Source of the DNA: an uncultured bacterium
Lineage (GTDB): Bacteria > Verrucomicrobiota > Kiritimatiellia > RFP12 > UBA1067
NCBI GenBank assembly: GCA_903935195.1
Contig: CAIZQW010000151.1
Coordinates: 1 to 57,977 of the forward strand
Length of the DNA: 57,977 nt
Direction of reading: 5' to 3'
The notes below the pieces were generated by a model, which saw nothing but the letters and a program-made list of their open reading frames with translations, searched no databases and was not told where the DNA came from. The position numbers and the translations under genes were made by a program. Positions 10,233 to 18,397 of this stretch are shown one piece after another; the first letter of the stretch is position 1; every line of letters begins with the position of its first letter.

Positions 10233-10824
10233 GTTGAGCCCTTGGGGCTTCTCTAAATCCATTTAGTTTTTTCAGACGATAATTTAATTCGTTAGATCGT
10301 CTTGAGTGCCCATCTTGCGGTCCGGACCGGCCGAAGAAATACGAATCTTTTTCCCGGTTTTTAAATAACTATAAGGCATCCCCAATACGGGGTTAGGACT
10401 GCAGCAGTGCTGAGAAAAATGACGAGTGTCGTTTTGACGAACTGATGGGCATATAATACATCATGTACGAGATCAACCTATCCTAGCATTATCAACAGCA
10501 AGAACGCCGGAATAAATGCGACTGTTGTCAGCGAATGGGAACTCTGTTTTAGGTTCGTTCATTTGCATTTTTCAGGCATCGATACCAACATTCGGCAAAT
10601 TGTTGCGCGTTTAGATGGACAATACAAGCTGAATTCGCGCAATTCAGTTCAAGGTAAAAGCGACAGGGGGACAGACTATTTGCATTGCATAATAAGGGGA
10701 CAGACAATCTAAATTATAAATGTCGCTTTGAAAGCGACATCCAGCCCTTTCCAATTTGTTAATGTATTGTCGTTCTTACAACAAAGGGACAGACAATTTG
10801 TCTGAAATTGGAAAGGAGCAAGGT
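10233..10824. other. AT-rich gap upstream of the transposase
   Basis: No gene is seen. After glpD, CTAAA and TTTAG flank a 4-base loop followed by six T (about 10254-10271), a weak terminator candidate. AATTGTTGCGCGTTT with its flank (10598-10622) is repeated with one mismatch over 25 bp at 14282-14306. From 10667 the region belongs to the transposase element: GGGGACAGAC words at 10667-10676 and 10696-10705 and a partial one at 10786-10794, a 21-bp near palindrome at 10720-10740 (arms ATGTCGCTTT), and the inverted pair CCTTTCCAATTT (10746-10757) and AAATTGGAAAGG (10805-10816). Confidence 0.55.
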
Positions 10825-12141
10825 ATGAGAAAGTCACGGATTAAGGCGGATAATGGGATCGGATACTATCATGTCACAAGCAGAATTGTGGACAGGAGTT
10901 TCAAGTTGGACGAGAGGGAACGAGAGATATTTCGACATATCCTGCGTAAGGCGGCGAACTTCTCGGGTGTGAACATCCTCACCTATGCAATTCTCTCCAA
11001 TCATTTCCACATCCTTCTTGAAGTACCAGAACAACCTATGCTTGACGATGCGGAGCTTCTGCGGCGTATAAAGATACTCTATGGATGTGCCACTGCAAAC
11101 CTGTATAAGGAACGGTGGGATGGTTGGCGCAGAGGCGGTCTTGATATTCTTGCAGATCGTGAGCAGGAACAGTTCCGCAGGCGTATGGGTGATGTAAGCC
11201 CCTTCATGAAACTTCTTAAGCAGCGCTACTCGATCTGTTATAACCAGCGACATAAGCGCACAGGGACGCTCTGGGAGGGGCGCTATGTCAGTATTCTGGT
11301 AGAGGGTGACAGCCGTGCACTTTCTGCCATCGCGGCCTATATAGACCTCAATCCCGTACGCGCCGGGATCGTAAAGGATCCCGCAGAATACCGGTGGTGC
11401 GGTTACGGCGAGGCATGCGGCGGCTCCGATGTTGCTAAGCAAGGCCTCCTTGGCCTCCAGTGCTTCAGTCCGCAAACGCAAGATCGGACCTGGCCTACTA
11501 CTGCTGCTGCCTATCGTAACTACCTCTATACCCAGGGAGAGGAACAGCGCGATGAAACTGGCAAGCTATTGCGCCTCGGATTTTCGTCGGCAGAGGCTCA
11601 GGAGGTAATCGACCAGGGCGGAAGGATGGCGTTACCTGATCTTCTGCGTTGCCGTGTCCGTTACTTCCGGGACGGCCTGGCATTTGGCAGCAAGGCATTC
11701 GTAGAGGCGGTCTTTGACAAGAACCGGGGCCATTTCGGCGCGAAACGCAAGACAGGAGCGCGGAGAATGCGGTTCTGCCGGACCGATGGGTTCTGTACCG
11801 CACGAGACTTGCGGGTCGCGCCTGTCAGCGTCTCTCTTCAAGTTTAGCTTATCTATCACAATCATCATTTAAACGAAAAAGCCGTAGATGGTAACTCCGT
11901 CTTCGGACGTTGACGTTATCTAAAAAATCATAATAACTAACGCATAACGTCATCATTTTAACAATTACGGATGTTTGGTCTATCAGGTTAACTAATATTC
12001 AGTTCCTTTGTATGGGATTAAAGTAGATAAAAGTCGTTTCCGATGCTCATGCTAATAGTCTGTCCCCTTATCGCCCCTCTTATCGCTCTAATTGTCTGTC
12101 CCTGTGTTGCTTTTGTTGGCGATGATTGATTGTCTGTCCCC
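10667..12141 (+). mobile_element. RAYT element with inverted GGGGACAGAC words
   Basis: Three GGGGACAGAC-type words precede the transposase (10667, 10696, 10786) and three copies of the reverse complement GTCTGTCCC(C) follow it (12058-12067, 12094-12102, 12132-12141). This gives a roughly 1.47-kb unit with inverted arrays at its ends. RAYT genes bracketed by short repeated words and palindromes are a known arrangement. I infer that these words are the cognate repeats of this transposase. No target-site duplication is obvious. Confidence 0.6.
10825..11847 (+). CDS. REP-associated tyrosine transposase (Y1/HUH family)
   Basis: Single-strand DNA transposase of the IS200-related Y1 family. The 340-residue protein carries the HUH metal motif at His60-Phe-His62 (SNHFHILLEV), a candidate catalytic tyrosine at about 135 in KQRYSICYNQRHKRTG, then GTLWEGRY and the RAYT hallmark YIDLNPVRAGIV. 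The start ATG 10825 has AGGAG about 6 bp upstream; the frame is open back to 10756, but that part overlaps palindromic repeats. About 120 residues follow the core domain, as in the longer RAYTs. It is flanked by inverted word arrays. There is no sign of frameshift, so it may be active. It inserts between glpD and the LamG gene. Confidence 0.85.
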   Translation: MRKSRIKADNGIGYYHVTSRIVDRSFKLDEREREIFRHILRKAANFSGVNILTYAILSNHFHILLEVPEQPMLDDAELLRRIKILYGCATANLYKERWDGWRRGGLDILADREQEQFRRRMGDVSPFMKLLKQRYSICYNQRHKRTGTLWEGRYVSILVEGDSRALSAIAAYIDLNPVRAGIVKDPAEYRWCGYGEACGGSDVAKQGLLGLQCFSPQTQDRTWPTTAAAYRNYLYTQGEEQRDETGKLLRLGFSSAEAQEVIDQGGRMALPDLLRCRVRYFRDGLAFGSKAFVEAVFDKNRGHFGAKRKTGARRMRFCRTDGFCTARDLRVAPVSVSLQV

Positions 12142-12164
12142 TTGGCTTCCTCAAATTTCAAAAC
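11848..12164. other. AT-rich gap after the transposase
   Basis: No gene is seen. It holds a small UUCG-type hairpin (CGTC-TTCG-GACG, 11898-11909), an AT-rich stretch with no recognisable signal, and the three reverse-complement words GTCTGTCCC that close the transposase element (12058-12141). Confidence 0.5.
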
Positions 12165-14219
12165 TCATGGGGTTGTGATAGTTAGTGAAAGGTTAATCGG
12201 TTTTTCAGAGGTTAGTTTGATCCAAACAATGAGATCAGTCCCTTCCAGTGTACGGCGATGCCCGTAACGGAAAGATCGACCACGTGCGACCGCAGTACCA
12301 TCGATTGTCAGCATAGCATTCTGATCACCCCATCCTTGGATGACCAAGGCTGGATTGACGATTGGCGAGTCTGTGCTTCCACTGAGTTCGAAATCGAGAC
12401 TGCCCGTGGATTGTGCGCGCTTGAGGAAATAGGCCCGCTGATCTTGATTATACCCGTCACTCCTAAAAGCGGTCCCCGTTAATTTAAGGGCCGCCGGCTT
12501 GATCCAAGCTTTGGCGAGCGCGAGCAGATCTACCGCTGGCTTATCAGTCATACCATACAGAAAGCCTCCCGAGGGTTGCGTCACCCAGCTGAGTGAAGAG
12601 TGAGCGGCTTGGTCAGTCGCCATCGCGTAACGACCATCGCTCGAAATGCGTGTAACCGGCCAATGGTTCCACCAGGGGAAATGCGAGAATTCTTTGCGGA
12701 TCTCACAATTAAATGTACGGATCGTGGACCCGGGTTTAACAATGATTAACGGTCGGAATTTTGATTTCAAATTAACCACTTGAATAATGGGTGCTTCGAG
12801 ATCCAGCTTGGGATAGCCCTTTTCCCAGGAGTATGTTTTTGTTTCGCCCTTGAGGTTCGCCAGACTGAGTGCTTCAAGTTCACAATTATCTTCGGGACGT
12901 GTCCCGGGTTCGTTTAAAAAGATGGTCTCCTGATCCGTGCGGTGAGCAGGTTCAGGCCACCAACCGATCACATCGCGCGTACAGACGCCATCTGGATAGA
13001 TATAGTAAAACTCATCGCCATACTGTCCTTTGCCCGCGACCTCGTCGTAGTTGACGAACCGATATGCTGCGTCGACCAGCGCATAGCGCCAATGAATAAC
13101 CACGCGCGCATCGCTGTTTTCCACAATGCGTACATGCGAGAAACGGCATTGCACATCTGACATGTGCTCACTGCAACCGACAGCTCCCTGACCGCCGCGC
13201 TTACGTAACTCCTCTGGCCAGACGCCAGTTTCCAGACTTTGATCCGCCATCCACTTTCCGTTTTCGGAAACCCAGCAGGGCGAGAAACGCGTTCCACGCC
13301 AAAAGACCATTTGCACGGGCAATTCGTCGAACTTAACCACGATGTCTTCTTCCCCAGCGACCTGCCATAATGCATCCCACTGCTCGTAAAACGTGAGCTT
13401 AGAGGGATAGGCCCCAAACCGTTTGACTCCTTGGGCTACGTTTGGAAAGCGCCGGGCCGGTATCTCGGGCGCAGCGACAGGCTTATCCGCTTCCCAAGAG
13501 GCCTTGATTTCTGTTTCTGTCAGCGTGCGATCATAAATTTTAACCTCATCTAAAAGACCATCCAGCGCCCACCAGGAGGGAAACTGCGCCCATTCCCGAA
13601 CCAGATGTGAGGGGACCATTTTAGCGTGATTGCGTCCGATGTAGAGGTCGATTTCTTTGGCCGCACTGAACCTTTTTTCTACAGGGAAGAATCCAGCGGG
13701 CTGACCGTCGAGAAATAATCGAACCCCCGAAGCAGGTTCATAAACCGCAGCTACATGATGCCATGCCTTAAGACGGAGCGTGTTCGTGGAGAGGCACGTC
13801 ATCCAGTGGAAATCAGCTGCCAGTTGTAGGCCGAACCGACCAGTGCTGTCGATTCCGAAAGAGTATCCGCGTGTCTCACCATCTCGCTGAGCAACGATCG
13901 GTGTCCAATTCCATGAATATGCCGCGAGGGCGACCCACCCTTGCACTGTAAATCCCTTGTTCAAGTTTGGAGCCTTCACAGACTCACATCGGACGAGTGT
14001 TGTGAACCCATCGAAACGTAGGCACTCACCGCGCACCCCGCTAGGCATGAACTTATAGTTTCCCTCAATGGTGTTTGTCACGCCACGCGCTGAATTCAGG
14101 GCAGTTCGATTATCGAACGCCCACCAGGCAACAGGACCTTCGAGGGCATAGCTCGGGGTTCCACTCGTTAAAGAAAAGAAAATAGCCGCTACGCCTACCT
14201 TGACATATTTAATCATCAT
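12165..14219 (-). CDS. Secreted LamG-domain protein of unknown function
   Basis: A 684-residue protein with an N-terminal signal peptide (hydrophobic stretch to about residue 25, SYALEG cleavage region). Residues about 28-250 look like a LamG/concanavalin-like jelly roll: WWAFDN, GFTVQGWV, AWHHVAAVYEPASGVRLFLDG, IGRNH and LDGLLDEVKIYDRTLTETEI are typical strands. The remaining 430 residues are rich in Trp and Tyr and I do not recognise them; they may be a carbohydrate-active or adhesion domain. Such proteins are common in polysaccharide-degrading PVC bacteria. The gene is alone on its strand, between a transposase element and a URO-D-like gene, and its upstream region carries a 25-bp sequence also found at 10598-10622. 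Confidence 0.7.
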   Translation of the reverse strand: MMIKYVKVGVAAIFFSLTSGTPSYALEGPVAWWAFDNRTALNSARGVTNTIEGNYKFMPSGVRGECLRFDGFTTLVRCESVKAPNLNKGFTVQGWVALAAYSWNWTPIVAQRDGETRGYSFGIDSTGRFGLQLAADFHWMTCLSTNTLRLKAWHHVAAVYEPASGVRLFLDGQPAGFFPVEKRFSAAKEIDLYIGRNHAKMVPSHLVREWAQFPSWWALDGLLDEVKIYDRTLTETEIKASWEADKPVAAPEIPARRFPNVAQGVKRFGAYPSKLTFYEQWDALWQVAGEEDIVVKFDELPVQMVFWRGTRFSPCWVSENGKWMADQSLETGVWPEELRKRGGQGAVGCSEHMSDVQCRFSHVRIVENSDARVVIHWRYALVDAAYRFVNYDEVAGKGQYGDEFYYIYPDGVCTRDVIGWWPEPAHRTDQETIFLNEPGTRPEDNCELEALSLANLKGETKTYSWEKGYPKLDLEAPIIQVVNLKSKFRPLIIVKPGSTIRTFNCEIRKEFSHFPWWNHWPVTRISSDGRYAMATDQAAHSSLSWVTQPSGGFLYGMTDKPAVDLLALAKAWIKPAALKLTGTAFRSDGYNQDQRAYFLKRAQSTGSLDFELSGSTDSPIVNPALVIQGWGDQNAMLTIDGTAVARGRSFRYGHRRTLEGTDLIVWIKLTSEKPINLSLTITTP

Positions 14220-14281
14220 AACATATCACCTTTTAATAGAACTCAGTTGTCTTTTGTTACCAATCAAGCATAAGATTGACG

Positions 14282-14306
14282 AATTGTTGCGCGTTTTGAT
14301 GGACAA
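14282..14306. repeat. 25-bp repeat shared with 10598-10622
   Basis: AATTGTTGCGCGTTT followed by (A/T)GATGGACAA occurs at both sites in the same orientation with one mismatch, and weaker similarity continues about 12 bp downstream (CAAG, then GAATT). The two copies flank the segment carrying the transposase and LamG gene. This could be a shared regulatory site or the relic of a duplication. Confidence 0.5.
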
Positions 14307-14445
14307 AGCAAGGCGAATTTTTTTATTGAATAGGAAAAAGTGGGGTTGAGTTCTTCTGTTTCCGCTTACTTTGGACGTGCCTTTATGGCGAGGACATGAT
14401 ACTCTTCTGCATACTTTTGAAGGTTTAATTTGTAGAGGAGATTTT

Positions 14446-15516
14446 ATGGCTGAGATGACATCTGCGGAGCGGGTGATGACGGTGTTGCGCCGGGGGGAGC
14501 CGGATCGTATCCCTCACTTTGAGTGGATCGTGGATAAGCGCGTGCGCCATGCCTTGTGCCCAGGCGCCGGACTTGAAGAGTTCACGGTGCGCATGGGATT
14601 GGATGCGATGCTCTGTGACCCTGATTTTAAATCGACTCAAGTCGCACCGAACCGTTTCAAAAATGAGTGGGGAATCGTGGTCGAAAAGGGTACGGAACAG
14701 CATTCGACTGTTGTCGAGTCGGTGATCCAGACCATGGAAAATATGCTGAAGTATGAGGCGCCGGACGCCTATGCGCCGTATCGCTTCGAAAGCTTAAAGA
14801 AACTCGTCGCACGCTACAAAGGCAAGTATGCCATCGGCGTTCACCTGAATGATGTGCTCTCGATTCCGCGAAACCTTATGGGCTTCCAGGAGTTGATGAT
14901 GGCCTTCTGTCTCGAACCGGAGCTGGTCCAGGCGCTGGTCGACATGTCGGTTGAACTCAATATTAAACTGGCCCAGGAAGCTGCGCGCTGTGGCGCGGAC
15001 TTCATCTTTACCGGTGATGATTACTCCTCGGGCCAGGCTCCCTTCATGTCGCCGGACACCTTCCGCGAATTGCTGTATCCCGGATTAAAAAAGGTCATCA
15101 AGGGTTTTCATGATGCCGGCTTGCCCATGATCAAGCATACCGACGGCAATGTGATGCCGCTCCTGGATATGCTGCTGGATGCAGGCATTGACTGTCTGGA
15201 TCCGATTGATCCGTTAGGCAACATGGACATGGCGGAGATGAAGCGTGACTACAGCCACCGCATTGCGCTGAAGGGCAATGTGAACTGCGCCACCACATTG
15301 GTCACCGGAACCGTCCAGGAGGTTGTGCAAGAGACCCTCGATGTGATCCGCGCCGGTGCGCAAGGCGGTGGACTGATCCTCTCGTCGAGTAACAGCATTC
15401 ACTCCTCGGTTAATCCCTTGAACTATTTGGCCATGGTTAACACAATCAAGGCGTATGGCACGTATCCGATTAAACTCAATTTTGATGCTAGCGGCGCGGT
15501 CGAAGCGTTTGGGTGA
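14446..15516 (+). CDS. Uroporphyrinogen decarboxylase-like (URO-D/MtaA family) protein
   Basis: A 356-residue TIM-barrel protein of the URO-D superfamily: SAERVMTVLRRGEPDRIPHFEW at the N terminus, GADFIFTGDDYSSGQAPFMSPDTFRELLYP in the middle, and HTDGNVMPLLDMLLDAGIDCLDPIDP near the end are typical of the non-haem branch. True HemE decarboxylates uroporphyrinogen III, but this divergent branch includes corrinoid-dependent methyltransferases and many uncharacterised enzymes near sugar genes. Start ATG 14446 has AGGAG 8 bp upstream; the frame is open to 14371 without a ribosome site. It is followed, 122 bp later, by an FGGY kinase, so a role in a carbohydrate or methyl-transfer pathway is more likely than haem synthesis. 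The substrate is unknown. Confidence 0.7.
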   Translation: MAEMTSAERVMTVLRRGEPDRIPHFEWIVDKRVRHALCPGAGLEEFTVRMGLDAMLCDPDFKSTQVAPNRFKNEWGIVVEKGTEQHSTVVESVIQTMENMLKYEAPDAYAPYRFESLKKLVARYKGKYAIGVHLNDVLSIPRNLMGFQELMMAFCLEPELVQALVDMSVELNIKLAQEAARCGADFIFTGDDYSSGQAPFMSPDTFRELLYPGLKKVIKGFHDAGLPMIKHTDGNVMPLLDMLLDAGIDCLDPIDPLGNMDMAEMKRDYSHRIALKGNVNCATTLVTGTVQEVVQETLDVIRAGAQGGGLILSSSNSIHSSVNPLNYLAMVNTIKAYGTYPIKLNFDASGAVEAFG

Positions 15517-15587
15517 GTTGAATTCAGAATGCGCGAATGCACTAACAAACTTTTCTCTTTCCTCTTTTCTCATTTATCTTTCTCCTC

Positions 15588-15624
15588 AATAACGCAATAA
15601 GGCAATAACGCAATAACGCAATTC
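15588..15624 (+). repeat. Word repeat, family A (AATAASGC)
   Basis: Tandem octamers AATAACGC and AATAAGGC ending in AATTC, preceded by a pyrimidine-rich tract (about 15551-15587), immediately before the FGGY kinase ribosome site. The same composite (CT tract, then octamers, then AATTC) lies before the sulfatase gene. Confidence 0.65.
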
Positions 15625-15638
15625 TTACGGAGCACACT

Positions 15639-17165
15639 ATGAGAGGACTGCTGGGTATCGATGTGGGTTCGACCAATCTGAAGGCCGTGCTCTTTGATTT
15701 GCACGGACGGCTGATTGCCAAACGCGAGACACCGACCATTTGCGAGCATCCTGATGCAGCGCATCCGGAGTGGGCGGTGTGGCAACCCCACCAGATATGG
15801 TCAGGTATCGCCGCTTGCGTCAAGGGAGTTCTAGCCCAGGCCCCGGGCTGTGAGATCGCCGGGGTGAGTGTGACAGGCATGGGCATGGACGGCGTGCCGA
15901 TTGACAAAGAGGGGAATGCGCTCTATCCGTTTATCAGCTGGCATTGTCCGCGTACCGAACCACAACATGCGTGGTGGACAAAGACGATCGGTCCGGACGA
16001 ACAGTTCGCGCGCGGTGGCAATCAGCTGTGGGTCTTTAACACGGCTTTGCGTCTGCTCTGGATGCGTGAAAACGAACCTGCGATTTTAGACAAGACCTGG
16101 AAGTGGTTGCTGATCGAAGACTATGTCAACTACATGCTCTGCGGCGAAGTGGCAACCGACTTCACCATGGCTTCCTCCACGCTCCTCTTTGATCAGCGGA
16201 CCCATACCTGGAATGATGATTTTATTAAACGCGCGAACATTGATAAAGGATTGCTCTGCGACCCGCGCCAGGCTGGAACGGTGCTTGGCACGGTTCATGC
16301 CAAAGCCGCAGCCATAACAGGACTAAAGGTCGGAACACCTGTGGTGCTGGGCGGACACGACTTTTGCTGCGGCTGTCTGCCGACCGGCGCCTTTGATCCT
16401 GGTGTGCTGCTGGACGTGATGGGTACATGGGAGATGGTGGTAACTGCGATCAACGAGCCTGTGTTGACACCGCAGGTGCAACGCATGGGTGTATTGGTGG
16501 ATTCCCATGTCGCGCGCAACCGCTACACTGCGATGGGCGCGACGGTCGCCGCGGACATGGCCGAGTGGTTTAAACGCGAGATTGGCACAGGAACCGCAGC
16601 CGAAGATACAAAAGCCGCGTGGGACACCTTGATCCAGTTGGGCAGTCAGTCCCCGGTGGGTAGCAATGGCGTCCTCTTCCTGCCGCACATGTCAGGCAGT
16701 TACTGCCCAGTGCTGGATCCAGGCTCCGCAGGTGCCTTTGTCGGTATGCGCGCGATTACGAGCAGGGGTGACCTCTTCCGTTCGATGATTGAGGGGTTGA
16801 ACTACCAGTTCCTTGAGATTGTGCGCGCGTTTGAAGATTCCATGGGGATTTGGTGCGACCGGATTGTCGCGATTGGCGGGCCGACGAAAAATAAACTGTG
16901 GATGCAAATTAAGGCCGATGTGGCAGGGGTAGTCGTGGAGGTCCCGGAGATCGAAGAGTCCGTGCCGCTCGGAGCCGCTATCCTGGCAGGCCTCGGCACC
17001 GGAATCTATGGCAGCGAGAAAGAGGCCTTTGATCAGGTTTACAGGCCCGGGGTGAAGTATGAGCCAAACCAGGCAAATGTGGCTGCCTACCGCGAACTGT
17101 ATGACCGGTACCGTACCCTTTATCCCGCATTGAAGCACCTTGCGCCCAAAGTCGCAAAGAACTGA
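15639..17165 (+). CDS. FGGY-family carbohydrate kinase
   Basis: ATP-dependent kinase of a sugar or polyol. The 508-residue protein begins with the phosphate-1 motif LLGIDVGSTNLKAVLFD and has VSVTGMGMDGVP, GGHDFCCGCLPTGAF, and near the C terminus the adenosine-binding IVAIGGPTKNKLWMQIKADV. The pattern resembles xylulokinase and the uncharacterised YgcE/YoaC kinases more than glycerol kinase. Start ATG 15639 follows GGAG with 7-bp spacing. It follows the URO-D-like gene and precedes rpsL on the same strand, after a 104-bp gap. AI-2 kinase LsrK is also FGGY and an LsrF-like protein lies in the window, but I see no LsrK-specific feature. The substrate is unassigned. Confidence 0.8.
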   Translation: MRGLLGIDVGSTNLKAVLFDLHGRLIAKRETPTICEHPDAAHPEWAVWQPHQIWSGIAACVKGVLAQAPGCEIAGVSVTGMGMDGVPIDKEGNALYPFISWHCPRTEPQHAWWTKTIGPDEQFARGGNQLWVFNTALRLLWMRENEPAILDKTWKWLLIEDYVNYMLCGEVATDFTMASSTLLFDQRTHTWNDDFIKRANIDKGLLCDPRQAGTVLGTVHAKAAAITGLKVGTPVVLGGHDFCCGCLPTGAFDPGVLLDVMGTWEMVVTAINEPVLTPQVQRMGVLVDSHVARNRYTAMGATVAADMAEWFKREIGTGTAAEDTKAAWDTLIQLGSQSPVGSNGVLFLPHMSGSYCPVLDPGSAGAFVGMRAITSRGDLFRSMIEGLNYQFLEIVRAFEDSMGIWCDRIVAIGGPTKNKLWMQIKADVAGVVVEVPEIEESVPLGAAILAGLGTGIYGSEKEAFDQVYRPGVKYEPNQANVAAYRELYDRYRTLYPALKHLAPKVAKN

Positions 17166-17269
17166 GTGCAAAAAAAACGAACTATTTTGATTTTCGGGCT
17201 TGCTTGTCAGGCAGTGGTTTGTTAAATTTAACGCCTATTTATTTCCAATTTGAAAGGGAAGATTAGTAG

Positions 17270-17650
17270 ATGCCGACGATTAACCAATTAGTTCGCAAGG
17301 GCCGTACCCCGTTGCGCAAGAAGAGCAAATCGCCCGCGCTGAAGGCTTGTCCGCAGCGTCGTGGTGTGTGTTTGGTCGTAAAGACACAGACACCTAAGAA
17401 GCCGAACTCCGCGTTGCGTAAGGTTGCGCGTGTACGTTTGACAACGGGTTACGAAGTAACAGCCTATATTCCGGGCGAAGGTCACAATCTGCAGGAACAC
17501 AGCGTGGTGCTGGTGCGCGGCGGACGTGTAAAAGACTTGCCGGGTGTCCGTTACCATATTGTTCGTGGCTGCCTGGATAGCTTGGGCGTTGCAGGACGTA
17601 ATCGCAGTCGTTCAAAGTATGGCGTCAAAAGACCAAAGAAGACTACCTAA
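17270..17650 (+). CDS. rpsL: 30S ribosomal protein S12
   Basis: Decoding-centre protein of the small subunit. The 126-residue protein shows [28 protein letters not shown] and [13 protein letters not shown]; the Asp in VKDLPG is the one that is often methylthiolated. The streptomycin-relevant lysines KPNSALRK and GRVKD are wild type. GAAAGGGAAG is the ribosome site. rpsG follows 14 bp later. In most bacteria fusA and tuf come next, but here a terminator ends the unit after rpsG. Confidence 0.98.
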   Translation: MPTINQLVRKGRTPLRKKSKSPALKACPQRRGVCLVVKTQTPKKPNSALRKVARVRLTTGYEVTAYIPGEGHNLQEHSVVLVRGGRVKDLPGVRYHIVRGCLDSLGVAGRNRSRSKYGVKRPKKTT

Positions 17651-17664
17651 AGAAAGAGTGAATT

Positions 17665-18138
17665 ATGGCAAGACGGCGTAGAGCAGTAAAACGGGTCGCT
17701 TCAGCTGACCCAAAGTTTAACAGTGAATTGGTTGCCCGCGTGATTCGTGCGTTGATGAAGAGCGGTAAGAAGACAACCGCAGAGCGCATTGTTTACGGTG
17801 CTATCGAAGAGATTCGCGCTAAGGTCGAAGGTAAGGATCCTCTGGAAGTCATGGATGCAGCAATTGCAAACATGAAGCCGAAAGTGGAAGTCAAGTCCCG
17901 CCGCGTGGGTGGAACGACGTATCCGGTTCCCGTGGAAATCCGTCCTGGCCGTCAGCTCTCGCTGGCCCTGCGCTGGATGTCCATGTATGCCAGCGGTCGC
18001 CGTGGCACACCGATGCCCAAGGCAATCGCGATGGAGCTCGTGGAAGCTTATAACAACCAAGGCAACGTGCTGAAGAAGCGCGATGACGTGCATAAGATGG
18101 CCCAGGCAAACAAGGCCTTCGCACATTACGCTTGGTAG
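17665..18138 (+). CDS. rpsG: 30S ribosomal protein S7
   Basis: Primary 16S rRNA-binding protein that nucleates assembly of the small-subunit head. The 157-residue protein is full length: MARRRRAVKR start, VARVIRALMKSGKKTTAERIVYGA, VEVKSRRVGGTTYPVPVEIRPGRQLSLALRW and the C-terminal KKRDDVHKMAQANKAFAHYAW. It is translated from an AAAGAAAGAG-type site 14 bp after rpsL. The operon ends here at a strong intrinsic terminator, with no fusA or tuf in the next 40 kb. Confidence 0.98.
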   Translation: MARRRRAVKRVASADPKFNSELVARVIRALMKSGKKTTAERIVYGAIEEIRAKVEGKDPLEVMDAAIANMKPKVEVKSRRVGGTTYPVPVEIRPGRQLSLALRWMSMYASGRRGTPMPKAIAMELVEAYNNQGNVLKKRDDVHKMAQANKAFAHYAW

Positions 18139-18166
18139 TTTAAAGACCGCGGAATAGCTACAAAAC

Positions 18167-18194
18167 AAAGACGGGCACTCGCCCGTCTTTTTTG
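18167..18194 (+). terminator. Rho-independent terminator of rpsL-rpsG
   Basis: AAAGACGGGC (18167-18176) and GCCCGTCTTT (18181-18190) form a 10-bp stem around the loop ACTC, followed by TTTTG. It lies 28 bp after the rpsG stop. Confidence 0.9.
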
Positions 18195-18281
18195 TTTTAA
18201 CCAATTGGACTTGGAACTTGCAGCACGAGCTTCTGAATTCCTCATTTTTCTTCTTTCCTCGTGACTCTTTTCTCTCTCACC

Positions 18282-18317
18282 AATAAGGCAATAACGCAAT
18301 AAGGCAATAAGGCAATT
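18282..18317 (+). repeat. Word repeat, family A (AATAASGC)
   Basis: Four tandem octamers of AATAAGGC/AATAACGC ending in AATTC, preceded by a pyrimidine-rich tract at about 18240-18280. The layout matches that upstream of the FGGY kinase. Confidence 0.65.
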
Positions 18318-18397
18318 CTCTCACCGCCCTTTTGCAATTGCAGCCCCAAGCCCTATCGTGTTACCATTCTGCCAATTGCTAAGTGAAAAGGGGAGAT

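Noticed and set aside
14446..15516. URO-D-like gene as hemE
   Set aside because: N-terminal and middle motifs belong to the divergent URO-D branch; no other haem-synthesis gene is nearby.
15639..17165. FGGY kinase as LsrK (AI-2 kinase) completing an Lsr pathway with the LsrF-like gene
   Set aside because: The motifs fit xylulokinase/YgcE-like kinases as well or better, it is 22 kb from the LsrF-like gene, and no Lsr transporter or LsrG/LsrR is present.
15588..18317. AATAASGC clusters as a CRISPR array
   Set aside because: Units are contiguous octamers without spacers, few in number and scattered; no cas genes are in the window.
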